Shown piece by piece: positions 1 through 8,181 of a stretch of DNA of 38,801 nt. Within the stretch, counting starts at the first letter, position 1, and every line of letters starts with the position of its first letter. The notes beneath the pieces are model-generated. The model did no database searches. It was not told the origin of the DNA and saw only the letters and a program-made list of their open reading frames with translations. Source of the stretch: an uncultured Bacillus sp. (GTDB taxonomy: Bacteria; Bacillota; Bacilli; Bacillales_B; DSM-18226); NCBI RefSeq assembly GCF_946478885.1, contig NZ_CAMLDX010000025.1, forward strand, positions 1 to 38,801, given 5' to 3'. Both the position numbers and the translations under genes were made by a program.

Positions 1-42
1 ATTTTCACAAATCATACTAAATCACTATTTTCTTTTGTCTGC

Positions 43-1572
43 CTACTTATAGGTTCTTCCTTTTGGAATCAATTCGGCATTGCTTAATGTAATTGTCTGT
101 AAATATTTAGGATCAACATTAATGGTTACCTTGCCGCTTCCTTTTACTGTCAATTGCCCCATTACGCCTCCATTTATGGTTATATCTTTATCTTTTGTAT
201 CGACGGTTATTCCATTCTTTGCATAGTATAATCCATCAAAATTACGGCATTCATCCTTAATTGTATTGTTGCTTAGATTCAGCGTTCCCATTGTAAATAG
301 TCGAAGATCATAGCGATCATTTTTCCGTTTCACACAGGCATTTTTAATTTCAGTATTGCCATGAACATACATATCCGTTGTTCTTGCTTCTTCTGATAAA
401 CTGGTGTCACGTTCATCAGTATCTCCCAGGACTAAATCGACATCCTCTATGGTAAGATTTTCTCCGACAGCCATATCTCCACGCAGTAGCAGTTTACTGT
501 ATTTCTCCCAATATGATGCCGGATTTCCCGTATTCCCTTGCACACCGCCGATAATTAATGTTTTGTTTGCATAGAGTCCTTCTTCAAAAGTAAATCTGCG
601 CCGATCGATCTTATCCTTTGTTACACTGTTTCCATACCTATCTTGTTGAATAAGCGTATTTCCAATCACAGCCAGTTTTTTGAAATCAATATGTCTGTAC
701 CCGTTAATGGCAAAAAACAGGATATTTGCAGCCGTAAAACCGCCATCAATTACAACATTTGTGTCGTTTTCATCCTTAAGCGTAATCACATTCAGCTTCA
801 GCAGATTAAACTTCTCTAATTTATTCAATAAACCAAGGCCTAAAATGACACCCTCTCTCGTGCAAATAATCCGCCTTTCCTCCATCATTTTGAAGCGATT
901 GCCGTCACCAATAGTAAACCCGAGCAGTGGTCCTAATAAATTCAACCCTACAACATAATCATTTGGTATTCGATAAAAATCTTGATCGGAACCCTTTATA
1001 TTGATAAGTGATAAGTCAAGGAGCCACAGATCTAAACCAATAATATCCATTTGAGTAACATCCACCGCAGTTCCCTCATTAGTAAAATCAGCAATCTCCA
1101 GTGTCGGTGTGTCGATATTTATATCGAATTTCATTGTATAATAGCCTGTTAATGCCTTTGTAGCAGATTTTCCTACTCCCTGGCTTACCACTTGCACGGT
1201 AAAGGTATTCACCATCTTTCCACTGTCTTCACTTGTCACCTCTATTTTTTCAGGAATCACAATATCAGCCGTTATTTTTACTTTGTCTGCTTTGCTTCCG
1301 CTGCCGCCTAATGAAATGATTTTTCCTTTTTTATACGAATCTAAAAATGTGTATATATGAATCTGCTCATTATTTGCCATATATTTTTTAAAATCTGATT
1401 CAAAATAACTCAGTCCATCTCTAGCCAGATTCCGTGCCTGAACCTCTGTATCAGTTTTTTGAACTCTTTTATTTTCCCCTGCGACACTTCCTATTAAGGA
1501 CATACCGATGACAGAAAAAATTAAAATCACCAGCAGGACTTGTATCAGTGTTGACCCCTTCTCGCCTTCCAT
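43..1572 (-). CDS. PilX/GspK-like minor pilin with a large beta-rich C-terminal domain
   Basis: Probable minor (pseudo)pilin of a type IV pilus or type II-like secretion filament; 509 residues. The N-terminus has a short prepilin leader MEGEKG followed by STLIQ and a hydrophobic helix (about residues 7-30), as expected for cleavage by a type IV prepilin peptidase after Gly6. The residue at mature position +5 is Gln rather than the usual Glu, a departure also known in PilX/GspK-type tip pilins. The rest is much longer than ordinary pilins. Its second half (about 330-500) is rich in short beta-strand-like units and Gly/Asn/Asp turns, suggesting a beta-helix or polymer-forming fold. The ATG is preceded by GGAGG at good spacing. 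It is last in a row of three prepilin genes. Family assignment is by motif and position; the exact role is inferred. Confidence 0.7.
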   Translation of the reverse strand: MEGEKGSTLIQVLLVILIFSVIGMSLIGSVAGENKRVQKTDTEVQARNLARDGLSYFESDFKKYMANNEQIHIYTFLDSYKKGKIISLGGSGSKADKVKITADIVIPEKIEVTSEDSGKMVNTFTVQVVSQGVGKSATKALTGYYTMKFDINIDTPTLEIADFTNEGTAVDVTQMDIIGLDLWLLDLSLINIKGSDQDFYRIPNDYVVGLNLLGPLLGFTIGDGNRFKMMEERRIICTREGVILGLGLLNKLEKFNLLKLNVITLKDENDTNVVIDGGFTAANILFFAINGYRHIDFKKLAVIGNTLIQQDRYGNSVTKDKIDRRRFTFEEGLYANKTLIIGGVQGNTGNPASYWEKYSKLLLRGDMAVGENLTIEDVDLVLGDTDERDTSLSEEARTTDMYVHGNTEIKNACVKRKNDRYDLRLFTMGTLNLSNNTIKDECRNFDGLYYAKNGITVDTKDKDITINGGVMGQLTVKGSGKVTINVDPKYLQTITLSNAELIPKGRTYK

Positions 1573-1639
1573 AAAACTCAGCCTCCTATCCTTATTTCTC
1601 CCTATTTATATCTGCTTTTACATCTTCTTCCTTACCCTT

Positions 1640-2122
1640 TTATTCTACTTTTACAAATGAAATCTCTTCATCTAGATGAAATGTTTTTTCGTGTTCATCC
1701 AGGACAACCAACTTGATTCGCACCGTTTGATCTTTAACATAAATACGTGAAGATTTTGCAACCATTACGGCAGAAGAATGAACGGGTGTATCATTAATGA
1801 TGGCCCGATAATGATCAGGATCGCCGGGAATTTTCTCGAACCCCAAATCAATATCGTCTGTTCCTCCATATTTAGTAATCGTTATCCATCTATTGGATTT
1901 TACTGTTACAGAAGTGGCTACAAAAATTTCATTGGAAAATTGAGTCATAATCGCATTGGCCTCATCATGCAAAGTAATTTGCTTATTCACTGATCTGTAG
2001 CTATTCATTCCGCTGATGAGGATACCGATAAGCAGCACCGCAACCAGACTTGCCAACAAAAGAGCTAAAAGTAATTCAACTAACGTCATTCCTTTGGCCG
2101 ATTTGATTAGCCTTCTGTCCAT
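1640..2122 (-). CDS. Type IV prepilin-like protein (PilW-like minor pilin)
   Basis: A 160-residue protein with the class III signal MDRRLIKSAKG followed by MTLVE and a long hydrophobic helix (about residues 12-35). Cleavage and N-methylation would occur after Gly11, and Glu is present at mature +5. Downstream are a helix (SYRSVNKQITLHDEANAI) and a small beta-rich domain, the layout of PilW/PilJ-type minor pilins. It overlaps the preceding prepilin gene by 16 bases, so the two are probably translationally coupled, and it lies 67 bases upstream of the large PilX-like gene. No pilus motor or peptidase gene is in the window, so whether it serves adhesion, motility or DNA uptake cannot be told. 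Confidence 0.72.
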   Translation of the reverse strand: MDRRLIKSAKGMTLVELLLALLLASLVAVLLIGILISGMNSYRSVNKQITLHDEANAIMTQFSNEIFVATSVTVKSNRWITITKYGGTDDIDLGFEKIPGDPDHYRAIINDTPVHSSAVMVAKSSRIYVKDQTVRIKLVVLDEHEKTFHLDEEISFVKVE

Positions 2123-2574
2123 AATTCAACCAGTCCCTTCACTTCACCCGCTGGCTTTCCGGCTATTTCATTTAGATAAACTTCTACCGTCACGGTATAT
2201 AAATCCATCCCGTCTAGTTTTTCTCCAACCAGAATTTGAATAGCATAATGGTTATCATCAGCTGAAATCAGATATCTTTCTGAGCAGGAAGGACCTTTAT
2301 TTGTACAAATCTCATTATTTATGATATTTTTTGAAGCAGAATTTCTATTTGTTAGATCATTTATATCATTTAAGTAATTTCCTTCATTGGCAACAATTTT
2401 TTCCAAAACTGAATTTGCTAGATTCAGTGCGACTAATTCATCTTTACTGTGAGTCGTAGTCTTTTGTGAAAAAATAAAAAATTGAAAAAACACAGTCAAT
2501 ATAATCCCCAGAATAAAAATTCCAGCCAGTATTTCTATTAAAGTAAATCCATTTTCATTCTTCACCGTTATCAC
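2107..2574 (-). CDS. Type IV prepilin-like protein (PilV-like minor pilin)
   Basis: A 155-residue protein with a prepilin leader ending in ENG, then FTLIE and a hydrophobic helix of about 20 residues, so processing is expected at Gly9|Phe10 with Glu at +5. Four cysteines could be involved in a disulfide-stabilised globular head, of which CTNKGPSC is the clearest pair. It is the first gene of the three-gene minor-pilin set and overlaps the next by 16 bases. The start shown is a GTG; a second in-frame GTG three codons later (2565) would give a shorter leader and has a comparable, weak ribosome binding site. B. subtilis has comC next to folC at this place, so this pilin set differs from the model strain. 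Confidence 0.7.
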   Translation of the reverse strand: MITVKNENGFTLIEILAGIFILGIILTVFFQFFIFSQKTTTHSKDELVALNLANSVLEKIVANEGNYLNDINDLTNRNSASKNIINNEICTNKGPSCSERYLISADDNHYAIQILVGEKLDGMDLYTVTVEVYLNEIAGKPAGEVKGLVELWTEG

Positions 2575-2632
2575 CCAGATCTCTATATAAAACTGTACTA
2601 ATACTTCAAAGTCCCGAATTTCCTATACTTTA

Positions 2633-2661
2633 ATCATAGCACTTTAGTCATTAAATAGTAA
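2633..2661 (-). promoter_or_regulatory. Possible extended -10 promoter for the prepilin genes
   Basis: On the minus strand TATGAT (2633-2638) is preceded by TGC, and a poor -35 TTACTA (2656-2661) sits 17 bases upstream. It is the best vegetative-type match upstream of the three prepilin genes, about 60 bases before the first start. The -35 matches the consensus at only three positions, so this is tentative. Confidence 0.25.
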
Positions 2662-3045
2662 GATAGTCCGGGTGATATTTATCACGAATTATGAATTATT
2701 TATGTAGTACAATAATAAGCATTATTATCATACTAAAAACTTCGTTTAACCCGTTCCCTTTATTATTTCTGCATATAACCTGATCGTTTCTGGATTCTCC
2801 TTATTCTTTAACTATCTCATTTGCAAATTATCCTATTTTCCAAAGCCTAAATAATAGGAAAATAGATTCGTTTCATATGTACTAAATCCATGATTATTTT
2901 GACTTTCATTTAGCAGATATGGAAATTACAAATAATCGGGGAACAACCTTGATCAAGCCGCAATCGTACAGACTATGAAATGGCCATGAAGATTGCTAAA
3001 AAATATCAGGTTCAAGAAACGTTCACAAATCTGTGTCGGCGGGGA
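2662..3045. other. AT-rich intergenic stretch with two small dyads
   Basis: No convincing gene is seen between the divergent prepilin set and the small plus-strand gene. A 7-3-7 dyad of ATAATAA / TTATTAT lies at 2712-2728, and a 9-bp perfect inverted repeat (CTATTTTCC / GGAAAATAG) at 2833-2865. Neither is followed by a clear T-run. From about 2954 to 3045 a plus-strand frame after a stop (reading RNRTDYEMAMKIAKKY) is open and runs out of frame into the small gene. It may be a relic or chance. Confidence 0.35.
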
Positions 3046-3067
3046 GATAAAAGGAGGAAGCGGCATC

Positions 3068-3238
3068 ATGAAGGAAAATGGAAAATACCCAGATGGTGTC
3101 TATTCCTATCACGATGATCCTAATTCTTATGAAAAGGAAGGATGTCCCCCATTAACCAATGGGAGCAATCACTCTTCCGTTTCATTTGATCTAAAAGCCA
3201 TTACCACTCATATGAAAATGTATGTAGAATATCATTGA
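3068..3238 (+). CDS. Small hydrophilic protein of unknown function (56 aa)
   Basis: A 56-codon plus-strand gene between the divergent prepilin set and the convergent folC. The chosen ATG has a very good ribosome binding site (AAAGGAGG about 10 bases upstream). The frame is open 25 codons further upstream, but that start has no ribosome binding site. The product is hydrophilic, rich in Tyr, Asn, Ser, Pro and His, with one Cys and no membrane segment or signal peptide. It ends just before a strong bidirectional terminator. I do not recognise the family. Support rests on the ribosome binding site, the terminator and the isolated position. Confidence 0.5.
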   Translation: MKENGKYPDGVYSYHDDPNSYEKEGCPPLTNGSNHSSVSFDLKAITTHMKMYVEYH

Positions 3239-3245
3239 TTGAGCA

Positions 3246-3283
3246 AAAAAAGGCTGCAGCACACAACATGCTACAGCCTTTTT
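3246..3283. terminator. Bidirectional terminator between the small gene and folC
   Basis: AAAAGGCTG-C-AGCA pairs with TGCT-A-CAGCCTTTT around a short loop, with A-rich and T-rich flanks. It would work for the convergent plus-strand small gene and for the valS-folC transcript on the minus strand. Confidence 0.85.
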
Positions 3284-3291
3284 GATCATGA

Positions 3292-4596
3292 TCAATTCAG
3301 CGATTCCTTCAAAAATTCCTTCACCTGCTTAATAAAATAAAGAGAACCGGTTACCACAAGAATTTCATTTTTCTGTTGTAAATTGAACTCCTCTACGATT
3401 GCTTTTTTCCAGTCATTCTGTATATGTCTATTTGCTGATATACTCCATTTATACATGTTTTCTGCTGTGGTTGCACGCGGGTGATCAAAGGGGACAAAGA
3501 TGATTTTTTCAGCTATGCTGTCAAGCCGGGCAATCATGTGGTCCAAACGCTTATCACCTAAAGCAGAAAAGATAAGCTTAATAGACCGAGTGGGATATCG
3601 CTTAGCCAGCTCAGCGGTTAACGCAGTTATTCCCTCTTCATTATGAGCTCCGTCAAGAATTAAGACAGGATTCCGCGAAACGATTTCAAAGCGACCTGGC
3701 CAAAAGGCTTTCAAAAGCCCTTGACGAATGTGCTGCTCAGTGATCTGCAGCGCATGTTCCTTCTGCAATAGATATGCTACCATAATAGCTAATGATGCGT
3801 TTGCTGTCTGATGTTTGCCGTACATTGAAATGGCGATGTCTTGAAGCACGACTTCGGGATACTTCCATGTAAAGGTTTCACCGCTTTCGATGGAGATATG
3901 ATCTAGAACAAAAAATTGCTCATTGAGTACATATACCGGGGCACTAAGTTCTTCTGCACGCTGCAGAATGACCTCTCGCGCCTCTTCCTGACTGACGGCA
4001 GAAACCAAGCTTGTCCCTTGCTTGATGATCCCCGCCTTCTCAAAAGCAATCTCTTGATGAGTTGAACCTAAAATATTGACATGATCCAGTCCGATATTGG
4101 TGATGATGGACAACAATGGCTGCAGAATATTGGTTGAATCAAGCCGGCCGCCAAGACCCACTTCGATAATTGCGATATCAACGGGATGAATCTCGGCAAA
4201 ATAATATAATGCCATAACCGTAATGATTTCAAATTCCGTAGCACCTCCAAGCTCAGTTTGTTCAAGCTCAGCAGCCAGCGGATAAATAATGTTGGCCAGG
4301 TCTGCTATTTCAGCATCTGAGATTGGGCTCCCGTTGACGCTAATCCGTTCATTGAATTGCTCAATATATGGAGAAGTAAAAGTACCTGTTTCATAGCCAG
4401 CTTCTTCAAGGATAGAACGAAGGAAAGCGACTGTTGAACCTTTTCCGTTCGTACCACCGACATGGACGACCTTTAATTTTCGTTCAGGATGGCCGAGTTT
4501 TTCCATTAGCCATTCCATTCGCATCAATCCCGGTCTAATTCCAAGCATTAACCGAGATTCTATCCATTGTATGGCTTCTTCATAAGTAAAAAACAT
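3292..4596 (-). CDS. folC: Bifunctional folylpolyglutamate synthase / dihydrofolate synthase
   Basis: Cytoplasmic Mur-ligase-family ATP-dependent enzyme that adds glutamate to dihydropteroate and to reduced folates, making and retaining the one-carbon cofactor pool. The 434 residues are of usual length. The P-loop GTNGKGS is at residues 48-54, followed by the family stretch TSPY...FNERI (74-85), then VGLGGRLDSTN and the C-terminal ligase domain with DGAHN. It lies 87 bases downstream of valS in the same direction, as in B. subtilis, so it is probably read from the valS T-box promoter, reduced by a hairpin between the two genes. In B. subtilis comC follows folC; here an unrelated small gene and a minor-pilin set follow instead. 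Confidence 0.96.
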   Translation of the reverse strand: MFFTYEEAIQWIESRLMLGIRPGLMRMEWLMEKLGHPERKLKVVHVGGTNGKGSTVAFLRSILEEAGYETGTFTSPYIEQFNERISVNGSPISDAEIADLANIIYPLAAELEQTELGGATEFEIITVMALYYFAEIHPVDIAIIEVGLGGRLDSTNILQPLLSIITNIGLDHVNILGSTHQEIAFEKAGIIKQGTSLVSAVSQEEAREVILQRAEELSAPVYVLNEQFFVLDHISIESGETFTWKYPEVVLQDIAISMYGKHQTANASLAIMVAYLLQKEHALQITEQHIRQGLLKAFWPGRFEIVSRNPVLILDGAHNEEGITALTAELAKRYPTRSIKLIFSALGDKRLDHMIARLDSIAEKIIFVPFDHPRATTAENMYKWSISANRHIQNDWKKAIVEEFNLQQKNEILVVTGSLYFIKQVKEFLKESLN

Positions 4597-4638
4597 GGCT
4601 GGTCTCTCCTTCGTGCTGCATAGGGGGGAAAGATGAAA

Positions 4639-4680
4639 ACAGGAAAAGGCGAACCGGAAATGGTTCAGCCTCCTGCCTGT
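4639..4680 (-). terminator. Imperfect hairpin after valS (partial terminator)
   Basis: On the minus strand ACAGG-AGG...GAACC pairs with GGTTC...CCTTTTCCTGT, just 4 bases past the valS stop codon and followed by TTTTC. The U-run is short, so read-through into folC is likely. Confidence 0.55.
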
Positions 4681-4683
4681 CGA

Positions 4684-7329
4684 TTATTCACCTTTTAATT
4701 CTTTAATCCGCACTTCCACAGCTGCTCTCTTTTCTGTATAATCCTTTTCCTTTGCTTTTTCTTCTTCAATGACTTTAGCCGGTGCTTTTTTAATAAAGCC
4801 TTCATTGCTTAATTTCTTCTGCACCCGTTCTACTTCCTTATTTAGCTTATCCCATTCTTTTTCTAAACGGGCAATTTCTTCATCAATATTGATTAATCCG
4901 GCAAGCGGAAGAATGATTTCAGCACCGGTTACAATGGATGTCATCGCTTTATCTGGAATGGCTGCTTCCGTTGCTAAAATTAATTCCTCTGGATTACAGA
5001 AGCGTTCTAAATATGCCCGGTTATTTTCAAGAATGGACAAAATGGTTTCATCCTTCGCCTTTACAATCATTTTGATTTTTCTGCTCATTGGTGTATTCAC
5101 TTCCGCACGGCTGTTCCTTACAGAGCGAATGATTTCAACCAACTGTTTCATTTCCTCTGCAGCCTGTATATCCATTAAAGCAGGATCAACCTCCGGCCAT
5201 TTTGCTACTGTGATTGATTTACCCGAATGCGGCAGGTTTTGCCAGATTTCTTCGGTAATAAACGGCATAAACGGATGCAGTAGCCGCATGATATTATCAA
5301 GGACAAAAGCAAGAATGGAACGGGTCGTTTTCTTTGCCGCTTCATCCCCGCCATATAGTGGAAGCTTCGCCATTTCAATGTACCAGTCACAGAACTCATC
5401 CCAAATGAAATTATAGAGAACGCGGCCCACTTCACCGAATTCATAACGATCGGAAAGACGTGTTACGGTTTCAATGGTTTCGTTCAGACGAGTTAAAATC
5501 CATTTATCTGCGACTGTCTTTTCGACGTTTAAGTCGATTTCCTCATACGTTAATCCGTCCATATTCATTAATGCAAAACGAGAGGCATTCCAGATTTTAT
5601 TAGCAAAATTCCAGGTGGATTCAATTTTTTCCATACTAAAGCGCAAATCCTGACCAGGCGATGAGCCTGTGGCAAGGAAATAGCGGAGTGCGTCGGCACC
5701 GTATTGGTCGATTACATCCATCGGGTCCACCCCGTTGCCTAATGACTTACTCATTTTTCTTCCTTCTGCATCACGTATCAACCCGTGAATGAGAACATCC
5801 TTAAATGGACGTTTTCCTGTGAATTCGATTCCTTGGAAGATCATCCGTGATACCCAGAAGAAAATAATATCATAGCCTGTTACTAAGGCATCAGTTGGAT
5901 AATAGCGTTGGAAATCTGCTGAATCCTTATCCGGCCAGCCTAATGTGGAGAAAGGCCATAAAGCCGAACTGAACCATGTATCCAGGACATCTGTATCCTG
6001 TTCCCAATTCTCTACATCTGCTGGTGGCTCCTCTTTCACATAAACCTCGCCCGTTTCCTTATGATACCAAGCGGGGATGCGGTGTCCCCACCACAGCTGG
6101 CGGGAAATACACCAGTCGCGGATATTTTCCATCCAGCGAAGATAAGTCTTTTCAAACCGTTCGGGTACAAATTGCACCTTTCCTTCTTTTTGCTGAAACT
6201 CAATGGCCTGATCAGCCAACGGTTGCATTTTCACAAACCATTGTGTTGAAAGGTATGGTTCTACAACCGCGCCGCTTCGTTCGGAATGGCCGACAGAGTG
6301 CATATGATCTTCAATTTTAAAGAGAACTCCCTGCTCCTGAAGATCCTTCACGATTTGCTTGCGGCATTCAAAGCGGTCCATTCCTTCATACTTGCCAGCG
6401 CGTTCATTCATCGTTCCGTCTTCATTCATCACCAAAATCCGTTCTAAATGATGGCGGTTGCCGACTTCAAAGTCGTTCGGATCATGGGCTGGAGTGATTT
6501 TAACCACACCTGAACCAAATTCCATATCAACATACTCATCGCCAACAATCGGAATTTCACGGCCGACAATTGGGAGAATAACAGTTTTTCCGATAAGATG
6601 CTTGTAGCGCGTATCTTCCGGATGAACTGCAACAGCCGTATCACCAAGCATCGTTTCCGGACGGGTTGTCGCAATTTCAATCGTACCGGATCCGTCAGCC
6701 AGCGGATAATTCATATGATAAAAGGCTCCTTGGATATCCTTATATATAACCTCGATATCAGAAATCGCTGTTTTCGTAGCCGGATCCCAGTTAATAATAT
6801 ACTCGCCGCGGTAAATTAGCCCCTTTTCATAAAGCTTAACAAAGACCTCCCGCACGGCTTTTGAAAGTCCCTCATCCATCGTAAAACGTTCACGGGTATA
6901 ATCAAGGCCAAGGCCAAGCTTTGCCCATTGCCGACGGATAAATCCGGCATATTCCTCCTTCCAGGCCCATGTCTGCTCAAGGAATTTTTCACGGCCTAAA
7001 TCATAGCGGCTTTTTCCTTTCTCGCGAAGTTTTGCTTCAACTTTTGCCTGGGTAGCTATTCCTGCATGGTCCATTCCCGGAAGCCAGAGGACATCATAGC
7101 CCTGCATTCTTTTCATTCTCGTCAAAATATCTTGTAATGTCGTATCCCAAGCATGCCCTAAATGAAGCTTTCCGGTAACATTTGGCGGTGGGATGACAAT
7201 CGTATACGGCTTTTTCTCCGGATCATCCTTTGCCTTAAAAAATTCTCCCTTCAGCCACCATTGATATCTTCCCTCTTCAATGGACTTTGGTTCATATTTC
7301 GTTGGCATTGATAATTCATTTTGTTCCAT
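4684..7329 (-). CDS. valS: Valyl-tRNA synthetase
   Basis: Class I aminoacyl-tRNA synthetase charging tRNA-Val, with editing of mischarged threonine. The 881 residues match the usual bacillar length. The HIGH motif appears as HLGH at 56-59 within [14 protein letters not shown], and the KMSKS motif is intact at about residue 525 ([14 protein letters not shown]). The large editing domain lies between them, and the C-terminal coiled coil (about 810-880, rich in Glu and Lys) is the tRNA-binding arm typical of ValRS. The ATG follows AGGAGG. Expression is controlled by the T-box leader just upstream, whose specifier codon is GUC, which agrees with the enzyme's amino acid. Confidence 0.98.
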   Translation of the reverse strand: MEQNELSMPTKYEPKSIEEGRYQWWLKGEFFKAKDDPEKKPYTIVIPPPNVTGKLHLGHAWDTTLQDILTRMKRMQGYDVLWLPGMDHAGIATQAKVEAKLREKGKSRYDLGREKFLEQTWAWKEEYAGFIRRQWAKLGLGLDYTRERFTMDEGLSKAVREVFVKLYEKGLIYRGEYIINWDPATKTAISDIEVIYKDIQGAFYHMNYPLADGSGTIEIATTRPETMLGDTAVAVHPEDTRYKHLIGKTVILPIVGREIPIVGDEYVDMEFGSGVVKITPAHDPNDFEVGNRHHLERILVMNEDGTMNERAGKYEGMDRFECRKQIVKDLQEQGVLFKIEDHMHSVGHSERSGAVVEPYLSTQWFVKMQPLADQAIEFQQKEGKVQFVPERFEKTYLRWMENIRDWCISRQLWWGHRIPAWYHKETGEVYVKEEPPADVENWEQDTDVLDTWFSSALWPFSTLGWPDKDSADFQRYYPTDALVTGYDIIFFWVSRMIFQGIEFTGKRPFKDVLIHGLIRDAEGRKMSKSLGNGVDPMDVIDQYGADALRYFLATGSSPGQDLRFSMEKIESTWNFANKIWNASRFALMNMDGLTYEEIDLNVEKTVADKWILTRLNETIETVTRLSDRYEFGEVGRVLYNFIWDEFCDWYIEMAKLPLYGGDEAAKKTTRSILAFVLDNIMRLLHPFMPFITEEIWQNLPHSGKSITVAKWPEVDPALMDIQAAEEMKQLVEIIRSVRNSRAEVNTPMSRKIKMIVKAKDETILSILENNRAYLERFCNPEELILATEAAIPDKAMTSIVTGAEIILPLAGLINIDEEIARLEKEWDKLNKEVERVQKKLSNEGFIKKAPAKVIEEEKAKEKDYTEKRAAVEVRIKELKGE

Positions 7330-7469
7330 TCATTAGTTCCTCCTACTATGTTCAATCTTGTTCACGAGTGAATCAATCTCCCGCTAAATACTGCACTCCC
7401 CACCTTTTAAATGCTCAGAAAATCGGTATGGGACAATCAGTTTTTTCCATCTGCTCAAGAAACAGGGCA

Positions 7470-7735
7470 TAATAAAAACTCCATTCGCCGTAAAAGGACG
7501 AATGGAGCTGGATTTCGCGGTACCACCTTTTTTCCGGAAGCCTATTGCTGCCGGCACTTATATAGATAACGGATGTTCCGTCTTTCACTACTAGATACAC
7601 TAGCTGCTTGTTCTTTCGCGAAAGAAGCTCGAGGGCGACCTTCCAATGTGCTTGCTTAGAAAATCTTGCAGCTGATGATTTTCCTCTCTAAAAGCAACCA
7701 TGCATCGTACTCTTCCCTGTCAAAGCTATTATGTA
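7470..7735 (-). promoter_or_regulatory. Valine-specific T-box leader (GUC specifier)
   Basis: On the minus strand this leader shows the T-box signature AAGGTGGTACCGCG at 7516-7529 and a long stem I. GTC, a valine codon, sits in the specifier loop context GAAGGTCGCCC at 7637-7639. It ends in the terminator hairpin CTCCATTCG / CGAATGGAG (7479-7507) followed by TTTTTATT. Uncharged tRNA-Val would pair with the GUC and stabilise the antiterminator, turning on valS-folC. The limits of stem I are approximate. The remaining 140 bases down to the valS start hold only the ribosome binding site. Confidence 0.93.
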
Positions 7736-7751
7736 ATTCAATCTATTTTCT

Positions 7752-7781
7752 ATACTACCGAAAAAAGAGGAGGATCGTCAA
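7752..7781 (-). promoter_or_regulatory. Sigma-A promoter of valS
   Basis: TTGACG at 7776-7781 and TAGTAT at 7752-7757, spaced 18 bases, read on the minus strand. It lies immediately upstream of T-box stem I, the expected place. Confidence 0.6.
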
Positions 7782-7898
7782 TAAGTTCCTCTTATTTTTT
7801 AAGTTTATTCAAGTATTCCCTTTTTTGTGTTTAATCATTCGAATCCCTGGACACTTTTTTCAAACAACCATTGATAAGTTTGTTTGAAAAAGATAGAC

Positions 7899-7926
7899 AC
7901 TTATCCATCGACAGATACATAGAATA
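7899..7926 (+). promoter_or_regulatory. Candidate sigma-K promoter of the 64-aa gene
   Basis: AC at 7899-7900 is followed after exactly 17 bases by CATAGAATA (7918-7926), which fits the sigma-K pattern AC-N16/17-CATANNNTA completely. The start codon is 30 bases downstream. Short consensus, read by eye. Confidence 0.45.
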
Positions 7927-7956
7927 GAAAAAAGGATATCTGAAAGGAGAAGAGGA

Positions 7957-8151
7957 ATGAAGAAGAAATATTATAATCCTTATGCATTGCCTCCATGGGC
8001 CAGGAAAATCAGGGGCGTCTGCTGCCAATTTGCCGTGCCATTCTGCGTTTTCCAGAGCATTCGCGTCATTGTTATCCCAACGATTTTTGATGTTCTCTTT
8101 TTGCTTTTATTAATCTGTCTGGCTGTCGCACTTCATCTCGATATCCTGTAA
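7957..8151 (+). CDS. Small membrane protein, probably sporulation-linked (64 aa)
   Basis: A 64-codon plus-strand gene with a good ribosome binding site (AAAGGAG, 7 bases before ATG). The N-terminal third is basic and aromatic (MKKKYYNPYALPPWARK), then a Cys-Cys segment, then a strongly hydrophobic C-terminal helix (about residues 43-62) that should span the membrane. It sits between the divergent valS promoter and the convergent spore-coat gene ysxE. The sequence upstream matches a sigma-K promoter, so expression in the mother cell late in sporulation is inferred. I do not recognise a named family. It shares its 3' hairpin with ysxE. Confidence 0.62.
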   Translation: MKKKYYNPYALPPWARKIRGVCCQFAVPFCVFQSIRVIVIPTIFDVLFLLLLICLAVALHLDIL

Positions 8152-8154
8152 AAA

Positions 8155-8181
8155 GCCCGGAATCTACTGCTCATTCCGGGC
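8155..8181. terminator. Terminator overlapping the ysxE stop codon
   Basis: A perfect 9-bp stem GCCCGGAAT / ATTCCGGGC with a 9-base loop. On the minus strand it is followed by TTTTT, a good intrinsic terminator, and the ysxE TAG stop lies in the loop. On the plus strand it begins 3 bases after the 64-aa gene's stop and may act there too. Confidence 0.8.

Noticed and set aside
4769..5416. A 215-codon plus-strand open frame opposite valS
   Set aside because: It lies wholly antisense to the well-conserved valS C-terminal region, has no ribosome binding site and reads as a low-complexity Ser/Ile-rich shadow.
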